A DNA stretch of 64,000 bases from Bacillota bacterium (GTDB lineage Bacteria > Bacillota > Clostridia > Lachnospirales > Lachnospiraceae). Location of the stretch: NCBI GenBank assembly GCA_023407575.1, contig JAEYLX010000049.1, positions 1 through 64,000 of the forward strand, in the 5' to 3' direction. Under the pieces are notes generated by a model that saw nothing but the letters and a program-made list of their open reading frames with translations, made no database searches and had not been told where the DNA came from. Shown here piece after piece: positions 24,801 through 32,220 of this stretch; position 1 is the first letter of the stretch; every line of letters starts with the position of its first letter. Position numbers and translations under genes: made by a program.

Positions 24801-25620
24801 TTAAATGCCTCATATAATAAAACATGTATTGCTGAACAATTCCAGCATAACCCTTATATAGTTCTCTTTCAAACTGGTTCTGATAAATCTCCTCCAGTAC
24901 CCGAAGTATCCATACATCCACCGGAAAACCTTCAATATGGTGAAGTCCGTATAAGGCAATACAGTTTGCCACCTTTTCCCCAATTCCATGAATTTTCTTA
25001 AGCTCTATCACTGCATCTTCAAACTTACAGTTTATCAAATTCATAAAATCAATTGCTCCATTTGTAACTGCTCTGGCAGCACTTATGATATATGCATCTC
25101 TATAGCCAGTTTTTAATTGTCTTAAATCCTCGTTAACAGCCTCTGCTAATATGGTTGCAGACGGAAAGGAGTAGTACTCTTTCCCTGTACGTGAGCATGC
25201 TCTTTTCTCACCATATCGACTACAAATTGCCTCCACGCAGTTCTTAATCGCTGGTATATTTTTATTCTGGGAAATAATAAAACTTATAGCAGCCTCAAAG
25301 GGTTCTTGTTTTAAAATTCGAATACCCTGTCCATAGGTTGCCGCTTGACTTAGGAACTGGTCCTCACCTGATTTTAAGTGTTCCACAATTCTATGATAAT
25401 CATAATCCATATCAAAGTAATCGTGCCACATTTCATCATATTCTTCCTTCGAGCAGCTTAGTTCCACCACCTCATCCTCTAACTGCTCCAGTTCAAGATA
25501 TCTTCCATAAGCGATTAGGCTATACTTTAACTTCCCTTCCTCACTAATTGGATTCATACGAAAACATTGTCCAGATTCAGCAATCTGTTTTATATTAAAA
25601 TTTTTATTATGTACTATCAT
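24793..25620 (-). CDS. ogg: 8-oxoguanine DNA glycosylase/AP lyase, Ogg1 family
   Basis: 275 residues. The helix-hairpin-helix with the catalytic lysine, KKIHGIGEKVANCIALYGL, is followed by the catalytic aspartate in GFPVDVWILRVLE. The N-terminal half has the AGOG/OGG-like FNIKQIAESGQCFRMNP, where the Gln-Cys-Phe segment packs near the base pocket. It removes oxidised guanine from DNA. Clostridia often carry this Ogg1-like enzyme in place of, or next to, MutM. See the preceding entry for the frame that continues past its stop. Confidence 0.9.
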   Translation of the reverse strand: MIVHNKNFNIKQIAESGQCFRMNPISEEGKLKYSLIAYGRYLELEQLEDEVVELSCSKEEYDEMWHDYFDMDYDYHRIVEHLKSGEDQFLSQAATYGQGIRILKQEPFEAAISFIISQNKNIPAIKNCVEAICSRYGEKRACSRTGKEYYSFPSATILAEAVNEDLRQLKTGYRDAYIISAARAVTNGAIDFMNLINCKFEDAVIELKKIHGIGEKVANCIALYGLHHIEGFPVDVWILRVLEEIYQNQFERELYKGYAGIVQQYMFYYMRHLKG

Positions 25621-25798
25621 TTCTTCCTCTTTCTATCACCCTAACCTGAGCTGCCTCTGTTAGCTAACTGTAATAACCTCTATGATATAAAAAGTATAAT
25701 ATACCCCCACCCCATAATACAAGAGTTGGTGTTAAGGTATTTTCTTCTAACTATTCCATTTATCAATAATTTTGACTGAAAGTTTATTCGAAAACACA

Positions 25799-25827
25799 TT
25801 GAGTTAAACCCCCTTTTCCCTTATACT
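25799..25827 (+). promoter_or_regulatory. Sigma-A promoter of the MFS transporter gene
   Basis: TTGAGT, 17 bases, TATACT, about 70 bases before the ATG. Confidence 0.65.
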
Positions 25828-25895
25828 TATAGGTAGGGGAGCAACGAACTTTTGTGATTTATTTTTAGTGATTTATTTTGGAGGTTTTACGTTAG

Positions 25896-27320
25896 ATGTT
25901 AATGAATTTTATGGATTTACATAGATATTTTATTGGAAAGATCAGGAAGATTTATTTTATGGCACTTCCTGAATCCAAAGAAGATTTAAAACTTAGCCGT
26001 ATCAAATATACGGTTTCAGATACTGCTGCACAAACGATTATACAGCTTGCTGGCGGTACTTTTTTAGCTACCTTAATGTCCTATAGCGGAATTTCCGATG
26101 CTAATATTGGAATTATAACTTCTTTAGTTAGCTTAGCAGCATTATCACAGCTATTTTTGATTAATTTTTTTAAAAAACTTAAAAAATACAAATTTCTTGT
26201 TAGTATAACTGCCTTGCAACGTATCCTGTTTGCTGCCTTGTATTTTATTCCTTTATTGCCAATGGGGGCTGTAGCTAAGGCAATACTTATCGTCTTGCTT
26301 TATTTTTTTGGTCAAATCTTTGTCCAGGTTGGGATTCCTGCCTCCCAGGAATGGATTGCAAGTCTGGTGCCAAGCCGGCTACGAGGCAAATACTTTTCAA
26401 TAAAAGACTCTTTTGCAGTTTTCGTGGTTTCTACCATGATGTTACTTTGCGGTATGATACTTGATTTCTTTAAGAAAGGAAACCTCCTCATTGGCTTTAT
26501 TCTAATTGGGATCATTATCTTTCTATTAACCTTGGTTAATGTCATCGGACTTTCCATGATGAAGGAACCAAAGCTCTCCTACATAAATACCGACGGTAAA
26601 GAAATGCATGGTCGACTTGCAAAAAAAGCTAAGCAATTAGATGTAGCTGAGCAAAAGCAGAGCATATTATCAGAAGTAAAAGAAGCCTTTCATAATCGTA
26701 AATTTAGAAAAGCCTTTACAGTACAATGCCTATATACCCTTTCCTTCTACATTTGCCTGCCCTTTAACGCAAGTTATCAGATCAATGATTTACATTTACC
26801 TTATACCTTTATCATGTTTGTTGGTTTTCTATGCAATCTATATCGAATCTATATCTCTCCAAAACTTGGACGTATGGCGGATAAGCATGGCATGGGAAAA
26901 CTGTTACGCTTTAGCATACTTGCTTTAGGATTGAATATGCTGTCCACCACCTTTACCATGCCCTTTAACGCTTATCCTATGTTGGTGCTAAGTGCCTTCC
27001 TATCCTCTACTGCCTGGGCATTTTTAGGTATCGGCTTATTTGGAATTCAATTGGATTTCTTTCAGGGTGAAAAACGAATGACCTGGTTAACCATTACCTC
27101 TTCCCTTTCTGGTCTTTTTGGCTTTTTGGTATCCATTCTGGGAGGACAACTACTTGGGTATTTTCAATCCCTATCGCTTTATATCTATGGACAGAAAATA
27201 TACGCTCAGCAGATTCTTAATTTAATTGGATTTTTTGTCGTTTTATTTATGGTTTATTACATTCGCTTCCATATTGAAACCGTTAAAATTGATGTTAATC
27301 GAAAAGATGGTGTGGTGTAA
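25896..27320 (+). CDS. Major facilitator superfamily transporter
   Basis: 474 residues with 11-12 hydrophobic helices and a charged central loop (about residues 220-270, rich in Lys and Glu) between the two six-helix halves, as in MFS proteins. VPSRLRGKYFSIKDSFAVFV resembles the loop 4-5 conserved in this superfamily, and ISPKLGRMADKHGMGKLLRF the matching loop in the second half. GGAGG lies 11 bases before the ATG. No substrate can be assigned; uncharacterised clostridial relatives are common. Confidence 0.75.
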   Translation: MLMNFMDLHRYFIGKIRKIYFMALPESKEDLKLSRIKYTVSDTAAQTIIQLAGGTFLATLMSYSGISDANIGIITSLVSLAALSQLFLINFFKKLKKYKFLVSITALQRILFAALYFIPLLPMGAVAKAILIVLLYFFGQIFVQVGIPASQEWIASLVPSRLRGKYFSIKDSFAVFVVSTMMLLCGMILDFFKKGNLLIGFILIGIIIFLLTLVNVIGLSMMKEPKLSYINTDGKEMHGRLAKKAKQLDVAEQKQSILSEVKEAFHNRKFRKAFTVQCLYTLSFYICLPFNASYQINDLHLPYTFIMFVGFLCNLYRIYISPKLGRMADKHGMGKLLRFSILALGLNMLSTTFTMPFNAYPMLVLSAFLSSTAWAFLGIGLFGIQLDFFQGEKRMTWLTITSSLSGLFGFLVSILGGQLLGYFQSLSLYIYGQKIYAQQILNLIGFFVVLFMVYYIRFHIETVKIDVNRKDGVV

Positions 27321-27328
27321 CTTTCACA

Positions 27329-27386
27329 TTGACATGGTTTACCTTTTCATATATAATTACAGCTGACAAGACAGCTATCAAGTCAG
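27329..27386 (+). promoter_or_regulatory. Perfect consensus promoter with a dyad at the start site
   Basis: TTGACA (27329-27334), 17 bases, TATAAT (27352-27357). The predicted start falls in the dyad CTGAC...GTCAG (27363-27386), of which the inner AAG/CAA bases are partly symmetric. A protein bound there would block transcription, so the dyad may be a repressor site for the downstream transporter gene. Confidence 0.7.
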
Positions 27387-27418
27387 TATTATGAGTTCTT
27401 AAAAAGGAAGGGTATGTT

Positions 27419-27988
27419 ATGACAAACAGTTCAAGGAAAGTTTATACTATGGCAATTGCTGCATTACTTAGTACCATTGGAATTTTAATTCCACTTTATT
27501 CACCGCTTAAGATCCGATTGGACCCTGCATCCTTTACCTTAGGTGTCCATGTACCTATTTTCATTGCTATGTTTATATCCCCTGCTACTGCATTGTTTGT
27601 TTCCTTAATTACAGCACTGGGATTTTTAGCTTCCTATCCGCCTGTTATCGTAATACGAGCTTTAACTCATATTATTTTCGCAGTATTAGGAGCTTATGTA
27701 CTTAAAAAGAATAACAATATACTATTGTCTTTAAAGACTGCTATTCCATTTGTTGTTATTATCTCTGTGATCCACGCCGCAGCCGAAGTTATTGTTGTAA
27801 GTATCTTTTACTTCTTTGGTGATACCTCTTCTGATTTTGTTAGAGTAGTCCTTGGTCTTGTAGGTGTTGGTGGTACTATACACAGTATTTTAGATTTTAT
27901 GATTGCTGCTTTCATTTGGGTACCTCTACAGCGTGCAATTCAAATTCCATCCAATGCAAGAATACGTATTACCAGTAAGAGCAAATAA
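27419..27988 (+). CDS. ECF-type transporter substrate-binding (S) component or similar membrane protein
   Basis: 189 residues with about six membrane helices. It begins KVYTMAIAALLSTIGILIPL and continues LDPASFTLGVHVPIFIAMFI, with a pattern of small residues in helix 1 like that of S components that capture vitamins. The niacin component NiaX has similar size and N-terminal wording, but this assignment is uncertain. No A or T components are nearby, which is normal for the group II ECF systems that share one energising module. It is a single-gene unit between a consensus promoter and a hairpin. Confidence 0.6.
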   Translation: MTNSSRKVYTMAIAALLSTIGILIPLYSPLKIRLDPASFTLGVHVPIFIAMFISPATALFVSLITALGFLASYPPVIVIRALTHIIFAVLGAYVLKKNNNILLSLKTAIPFVVIISVIHAAAEVIVVSIFYFFGDTSSDFVRVVLGLVGVGGTIHSILDFMIAAFIWVPLQRAIQIPSNARIRITSKSK

Positions 27989-28024
27989 CTTATACTATTT
28001 ATTACTATATTGTTCTATAAAAAT

Positions 28025-28055
28025 AACTCCCTGTCACTTAAGATAGGGAGTTTTC
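28025..28055. terminator. Shared hairpin between convergent genes
   Basis: AACTCCCTGTC pairs with GATAGGGAGTT. It follows the transporter gene by 36 bases and covers the last codons and stop of the HD-GYP gene read from the other side, so it can end both transcripts. Confidence 0.7.
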
Positions 28056-29114
28056 CATTTCTAATTCTGATTCACTTATGGTTATTGATAATACCTTTAA
28101 CATATCGATTTCATACATATCGATTTCATCCCCATTCTCGTCAGCAATTACTCGTACAATTGGCCTAAGTGGAAAGTTAATGTTTTGTTCTTTAACGATG
28201 GCTAGTTTTTTATCGGATAAACGTACCATGGACCCATTGGGATAAATGGCAATTTGCTTAATAAAGATAGAAACGAGCTTTAAGTCAAACTGGGTCTCTG
28301 CATTCTTTACTAAATAATTCACTGCGTTATTCGAACTCCATTTCCCACGATAACAACGATTGGACACTAATGCATCGTATACGTCAGCAATTGCTGCTAT
28401 TCTAGCAAATTCATGTAATTCTCCAGCCTTTAACCCATTGGGATATCCTGTTCCATCCATACGCTCATGATGCTGTAATGCAATGATTCTGGAAAGCTCA
28501 GTCAAATTAATACATTTTTTTAGACTTTCATAACCTACCGTAGTATGTGTTTTTAAATATTCAAATTCCTCTGTTGTCAATTTATCCACTTTATTTAATA
28601 TATTTTGATCCAATAGAATTTTACCAACATCGTGCAATATGGTACCCGCTGCTAACTTCTCAAGCATGGACCTACTATAACCCAATTTATTTGCAATTAA
28701 TAACGAATATACAGTGGTACTTACAGAATGTGAAAATGTATATTCATCCGTAGCACTAATATCGTTTAGACTTATCTGTACATCGGGATTTGCAAGTATT
28801 TCATCTATAACTGAATTTATTGTAGTGGACATATTTTTTATATCAACAATGGACTTTTTCGCGAAATCATCAATTGTCTGTCTCAGTATTTTTTTACAAT
28901 TAACCCTGGTCTCTTCAGAAATAGCATCAGGGATTTCTATTCCCTCACTCTTTTCATCCTCCACATAAACGTAATCAATGCCGAGCCTTTTTAGGCTTTT
29001 TTGAAAACGCTGCAAGTCTGTTACGCCCTCACGAAGAATTAAACAATCTTCATAATATATCGCTTTTGCCAGACTCATCTCTGGTTTTAACATTGATAAC
29101 GATACTAACCTCAT
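28038..29114 (-). CDS. HD-GYP domain protein, probable cyclic di-GMP phosphodiesterase
   Basis: 358 residues. The HD-GYP domain has YTFSHSVSTTVYSLLIANKLG, GTILHDVGKILL (the HD pair), HHERMDGTGYPNGLKAGE (HHE...GYP) and IAAIADVYDALVSNRCYRGKW, all intact, so cleavage of cyclic di-GMP is expected. A short N-terminal region of about 110 residues (MRLVSLSMLKPEMSLAKAIY) resembles DUF3391-type adaptors. AAAGGAGTG precedes the ATG. With the GGDEF-EAL protein at 16.7 kb it makes two separate cyclic di-GMP enzymes in this window. Confidence 0.9.
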   Translation of the reverse strand: MRLVSLSMLKPEMSLAKAIYYEDCLILREGVTDLQRFQKSLKRLGIDYVYVEDEKSEGIEIPDAISEETRVNCKKILRQTIDDFAKKSIVDIKNMSTTINSVIDEILANPDVQISLNDISATDEYTFSHSVSTTVYSLLIANKLGYSRSMLEKLAAGTILHDVGKILLDQNILNKVDKLTTEEFEYLKTHTTVGYESLKKCINLTELSRIIALQHHERMDGTGYPNGLKAGELHEFARIAAIADVYDALVSNRCYRGKWSSNNAVNYLVKNAETQFDLKLVSIFIKQIAIYPNGSMVRLSDKKLAIVKEQNINFPLRPIVRVIADENGDEIDMYEIDMLKVLSITISESELEMENSLS

Positions 29115-29243
29115 GAATTCACTCCTTTGCTGTGACCTTATCTACCTTATTCATGATAAAATATACAAACATTTGTGTCAAGAATCTTACGCTTCAATTC
29201 TCCATTTGTCGACCTTTTTTGAGCTAAAGATAAGCAAAAGTTA

Positions 29244-29810
29244 CTAGCCCCTGAAATAATAAATTATAACACTCGAAAAGCCCGCTCCCAGCATAATCCA
29301 AACTGGATTAATTTTAGTTTTTCTAATGATTATAAAACTTATCAAAAACAAAGTCGTTGCTATATAATCAATATCTGAAAGATGATAATCAACACTTTCA
29401 CCACCCCATAGCGTTGTGATAAGAATGGACATACCTGCGGAAGCTATCAAAGCCACAACAGCAGGACTAATCCCACCTAAGACGCCTTGTAAGGTCGTCA
29501 TACTCTTATACCTATAATACAAATGTGCTAATACAAGAACAATTAGTAAGGACGGCAAAATACATCCAAAAACGGCTATAACAGATCCAGTAAAACCTGC
29601 AACTCGATTGCCAACAAAAATAGCTGAATTAATCGCAATGGGTCCGGGGGTCATCGGAGATATTGTAATTAAATCTGTGAACTCTGATTTCGATAACCAC
29701 ATATTTTTTTCAACGACCTGCTCCTGTATCAACGGAAGTGCAGCATATCCTCCACCAATACTAAATAATCCAATCTGTAAAAAGCTAAGGAGTAATTTAA
29801 GATAAATCAT
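29244..29810 (-). CDS. Chromate transporter family protein, second half
   Basis: 188 residues and about five membrane helices. FSIGGGYAALPLIQEQVVEK and ISPMTPGPIAINSAIFVG are the FSIGGGYA and PGP signatures of the CHR domain. In this short-chain type two genes encode one CHR half each and act as a heterodimer; chromate efflux is known for some, but in anaerobes the true solute is unclear. Its start overlaps the stop of the partner gene by 4 bases. Confidence 0.87.
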   Translation of the reverse strand: MIYLKLLLSFLQIGLFSIGGGYAALPLIQEQVVEKNMWLSKSEFTDLITISPMTPGPIAINSAIFVGNRVAGFTGSVIAVFGCILPSLLIVLVLAHLYYRYKSMTTLQGVLGGISPAVVALIASAGMSILITTLWGGESVDYHLSDIDYIATTLFLISFIIIRKTKINPVWIMLGAGFSSVIIYYFRG

Positions 29811-30385
29811 CTCTTAATTACCCCCTTACCAATTTTTTCACGGATTAATACGGCTACCAAGCCTATTATTGCACTTACCAGGATTATCAGAACAGCATTT
29901 ACTTTAAAGATAAAGGCTGCTGTAAATGCGACTATCATCATGAGAATGGATAGCGTTTGTTTCTCCTTTACAATAACACCACCCATCTCTAACACAACAT
30001 CGGCAATAACCGCAGTTACACCTGCTTGCATACCTCTTAATAAAGCACCTACTATTTCACTAGATCGAAATGCATGATAAAAATACGAAATTATGGTTAT
30101 TGTAATCAGTGGCGGAATAACTGTACCGAAAACCGTAACTACCGCTCCTAATATACCTGCCATTCGATAGCCAATTAAAATAGATGCATTAATTGCGATA
30201 GCTCCTGGCGAGGATTGAGCAATTGCCACCAGGTTAAGCATCTCGTCTTCTTCAATCCAGTTTAATTTATCGACAAATCTTTTTTTCATTAATGGAACGA
30301 TCACATACCCTCCTCCTATGGTAAATGCACTTAGGGATAAGGTCGAGGTAAATAGTTTCCAATAAAGCTTCCAACTTCTTTTCAT
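29807..30385 (-). CDS. Chromate transporter family protein, first half
   Basis: About 192 residues from MKRSWKLYWKLFTSTLSLSA; GAAAGG lies rather far (14 bases) upstream. A TTG codon 45 bases earlier (30430) is an alternative start with a poorer ribosome site. AFTIGGGYVIVPLMKKRFVD and AQSSPGAIAINASILIG match the CHR signatures; the PGP motif is PGA here. It is read first, then the second half. Confidence 0.83.
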   Translation of the reverse strand: MKRSWKLYWKLFTSTLSLSAFTIGGGYVIVPLMKKRFVDKLNWIEEDEMLNLVAIAQSSPGAIAINASILIGYRMAGILGAVVTVFGTVIPPLITITIISYFYHAFRSSEIVGALLRGMQAGVTAVIADVVLEMGGVIVKEKQTLSILMMIVAFTAAFIFKVNAVLIILVSAIIGLVAVLIREKIGKGVIKR

Positions 30386-30500
30386 ATATGTTGTATTGCC
30401 TTTCAATTTTCCTGTTCTATTTAATCTCAAGTAAGGTATAGTAAAATTATGTTTACACAGTTATAACACTATATCTATGCTATCTTTTATATTATGGTAG

Positions 30501-30536
30501 ATTAAGTGCTACAATATTTACATTGTAGCACTTAAT
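30501..30536. terminator. Perfect 15-bp hairpin
   Basis: ATTAAGTGCTACAAT and its exact inverse flank a six-base loop. It lies after the M15 peptidase stop and before the chromate transporter start on the minus strand; only a weak pyrimidine tract follows. Confidence 0.7.
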
Positions 30537-30578
30537 CCTTTCTCTCTCTATTCTTTTTCTAAAACATTACTAAATATT

Positions 30579-31229
30579 TTATTTCAACAATGCTTCTAGT
30601 CCAACTGCCCCTAACTGTCCTAGCGAAGTCTTATATTTCATAGATTTTCTAAATTTATTAACTGCATCGGTGGTTTTCTTACCCCAGACCCCGTCTACGA
30701 TTAAACCTGCTTTAATTTTTCTGTTTAAAGCTGCTTGTATTGCCTTTGTTACATAGGTGTTATTATGCTTTTCATCAAATAAACTGGTAAAGTTACCATT
30801 CACCTGATAATGGGTTGCATCCTTTACCTTAGTCCAATTTGCTCCACACTCAAACCCGTAAGAAGACATGATTTTTACTATAGTCAACTGCTCCTTCGCT
30901 GTATGGTTCCAGGTTAGCTTCCCATTTATTACTGGTACTACGTCTAATGCCTTTTTTTGTGTATGCATACTCTTTAATGTCCAGGTCACCTTATTTTTTT
31001 CTGGCTTACTATACTGCTGTGCAAATTTTTTACTAATTCCAGCACTTACGCATTCTGTTACTGTTCTGCCTTGACAATATAGATAATTCTGCCTGTCCTG
31101 TGTTCGATAGGTCTCATAAACCACTGCCTCCACACCACTCTTCTTAATATCAGCCAGGGCAAGCTTTAGCATTGTTTGCACTAATTTATTTAATTTATTA
31201 ACATCACTATAACGTGTTGTTACACCCAT
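30579..31229 (-). CDS. M15-family peptidase with peptidoglycan-binding domain (endolysin-like)
   Basis: 216 residues. The zinc-peptidase core is shown by SMHTQKKALDVVP (S-x-H-x6-D) and later THYQV with the third ligand; residues about 150-216 (YVTKAIQAALNRKIKAGLIV then DGVWGKKTTDAV) form a peptidoglycan-binding helical domain. There is no signal peptide, so release needs a holin, lysis or another route, as with phage endolysins. It would cut peptide cross-links (L-Ala-D-Glu or D-Ala-D-Ala type). No phage genes surround it. Confidence 0.82.
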   Translation of the reverse strand: MGVTTRYSDVNKLNKLVQTMLKLALADIKKSGVEAVVYETYRTQDRQNYLYCQGRTVTECVSAGISKKFAQQYSKPEKNKVTWTLKSMHTQKKALDVVPVINGKLTWNHTAKEQLTIVKIMSSYGFECGANWTKVKDATHYQVNGNFTSLFDEKHNNTYVTKAIQAALNRKIKAGLIVDGVWGKKTTDAVNKFRKSMKYKTSLGQLGAVGLEALLK

Positions 31230-31632
31230 AAGTTTTCACACCTTTCGTCTCAATCAAATGTCAACAGTGAATTACAGTTTATTTTTATCCCATACACTTA
31301 CTATTGCTTCACCTAGTATAAGCAAACCTACAGTATCTACCAAAGAGTTAAAAATAACTGTTACTATTTACATATTCAAAAAGCTCGAAATAGTGCTAAT
31401 TCACACTTATTAAATTACATTTTTCGACACATTCAATTATAGATTGCTTGTAAACTTCACTAGATAACCTCAAAATATGATATTGTTTCACAATTTCTGA
31501 TAATTAATGAACTTATTTTACAAAGCTTCATATCATATTTTATAACATAACATTTAACTGTGCTGGACTATTTCCTTCCTTACTATCACCGGAACAATTA
31601 ATAAAAATTATTTCTTATTAGGAGGTACCGCT
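31230..31632. other. Intergenic span with no recognised gene
   Basis: The 400 bases between the divergent M15 peptidase and ferritin-like genes are very AT-rich and hold no open frame worth calling. Promoters for both genes must lie here, but none matches consensus well enough to report. The only clear signal is the AGGAGG site 7 bases before the ferritin-like ATG. Confidence 0.6.
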
Positions 31633-32130
31633 ATGTTCCTATACCGTCCTTCTGAAGGCTCTTCGAAATGTGAATGTAAATTCTGTAACTACGTTCAAAT
31701 TCCAAGCCTTCCATTAAAAGGTCCCAAACCATTCGATCAAATTCTCTGCGACATCCATAAATCAATAGTAGATGAAGCCACCGCAATTGATTTTTATTGC
31801 CATCTATTAAAAGACGCACCTAATAAACTACATCGTGATTTCATCGAGTCCATCATTGAAGATGAAAGGATTCACCTCCAAATATTGACGAAACTTTATT
31901 GCTATTATACGGATGAAGTACCACCTTATAAAGTTATTCCAGTGTGTTATCCCTGTTACAAGGATGGACTTCTTATGGCCATGACTGGAGAATTGGAGAC
32001 GGTTCTTTTTTATCGTAATATGCAGTTGATTACAATGGATCAGCTAATTATTGACACTTACTTTATGATAATGGTTGATGAACAAAATCATGCCACTGTA
32101 TTTAGCACCCTGTTTAACACCTGCAAATAA
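31633..32130 (+). CDS. Ferritin-like diiron protein with a cysteine-rich N-terminus
   Basis: 165 residues. Four helices carry the expected ligands: IVDEATAIDFY (Glu), IEDERIHLQIL (E-x2-H), MTGELETVLFYRNM (Glu) and VDEQNHATVF (E-x2-H). The first 25 residues hold CECKFC, and CYPCYK follows helix 2. The fold is that of rubrerythrin and related diiron proteins, without the C-terminal rubredoxin domain. It could act in oxygen or peroxide defence, or as a spore-coat-associated protein; the sequence does not decide. A very strong AGGAGG site suggests high translation. Confidence 0.75.
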   Translation: MFLYRPSEGSSKCECKFCNYVQIPSLPLKGPKPFDQILCDIHKSIVDEATAIDFYCHLLKDAPNKLHRDFIESIIEDERIHLQILTKLYCYYTDEVPPYKVIPVCYPCYKDGLLMAMTGELETVLFYRNMQLITMDQLIIDTYFMIMVDEQNHATVFSTLFNTCK

Positions 32131-32156
32131 TCTCATTTACCTTAGATTAACGGCAA

Positions 32157-32202
32157 AAACGGCAGTTTTTATCGAAAATTCCACGATACAAACTGCCGTT
32201 TT
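32157..32202. terminator. Shared terminator between ferritin-like and chemoreceptor genes
   Basis: AAAACGGCAGTTT pairs with AAACTGCCGTTTT around a 20-base loop. The A and T runs on both flanks allow it to end the two convergent transcripts. Confidence 0.8.
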
Positions 32203-32220
32203 CTATGGGATATTTTTTAA

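Noticed and set aside
24790..24806. Programmed -1 frameshift at T TTA AAG near the end of ogg
   Set aside because: The heptamer is a good slippery site, but the -1 frame ends after about 25 codons; the long open frame is +1.
30579..32130. Prophage remnant around the M15 peptidase
   Set aside because: Neighbours are a chromate transporter and a ferritin-like gene; there are no structural, integrase or holin genes.
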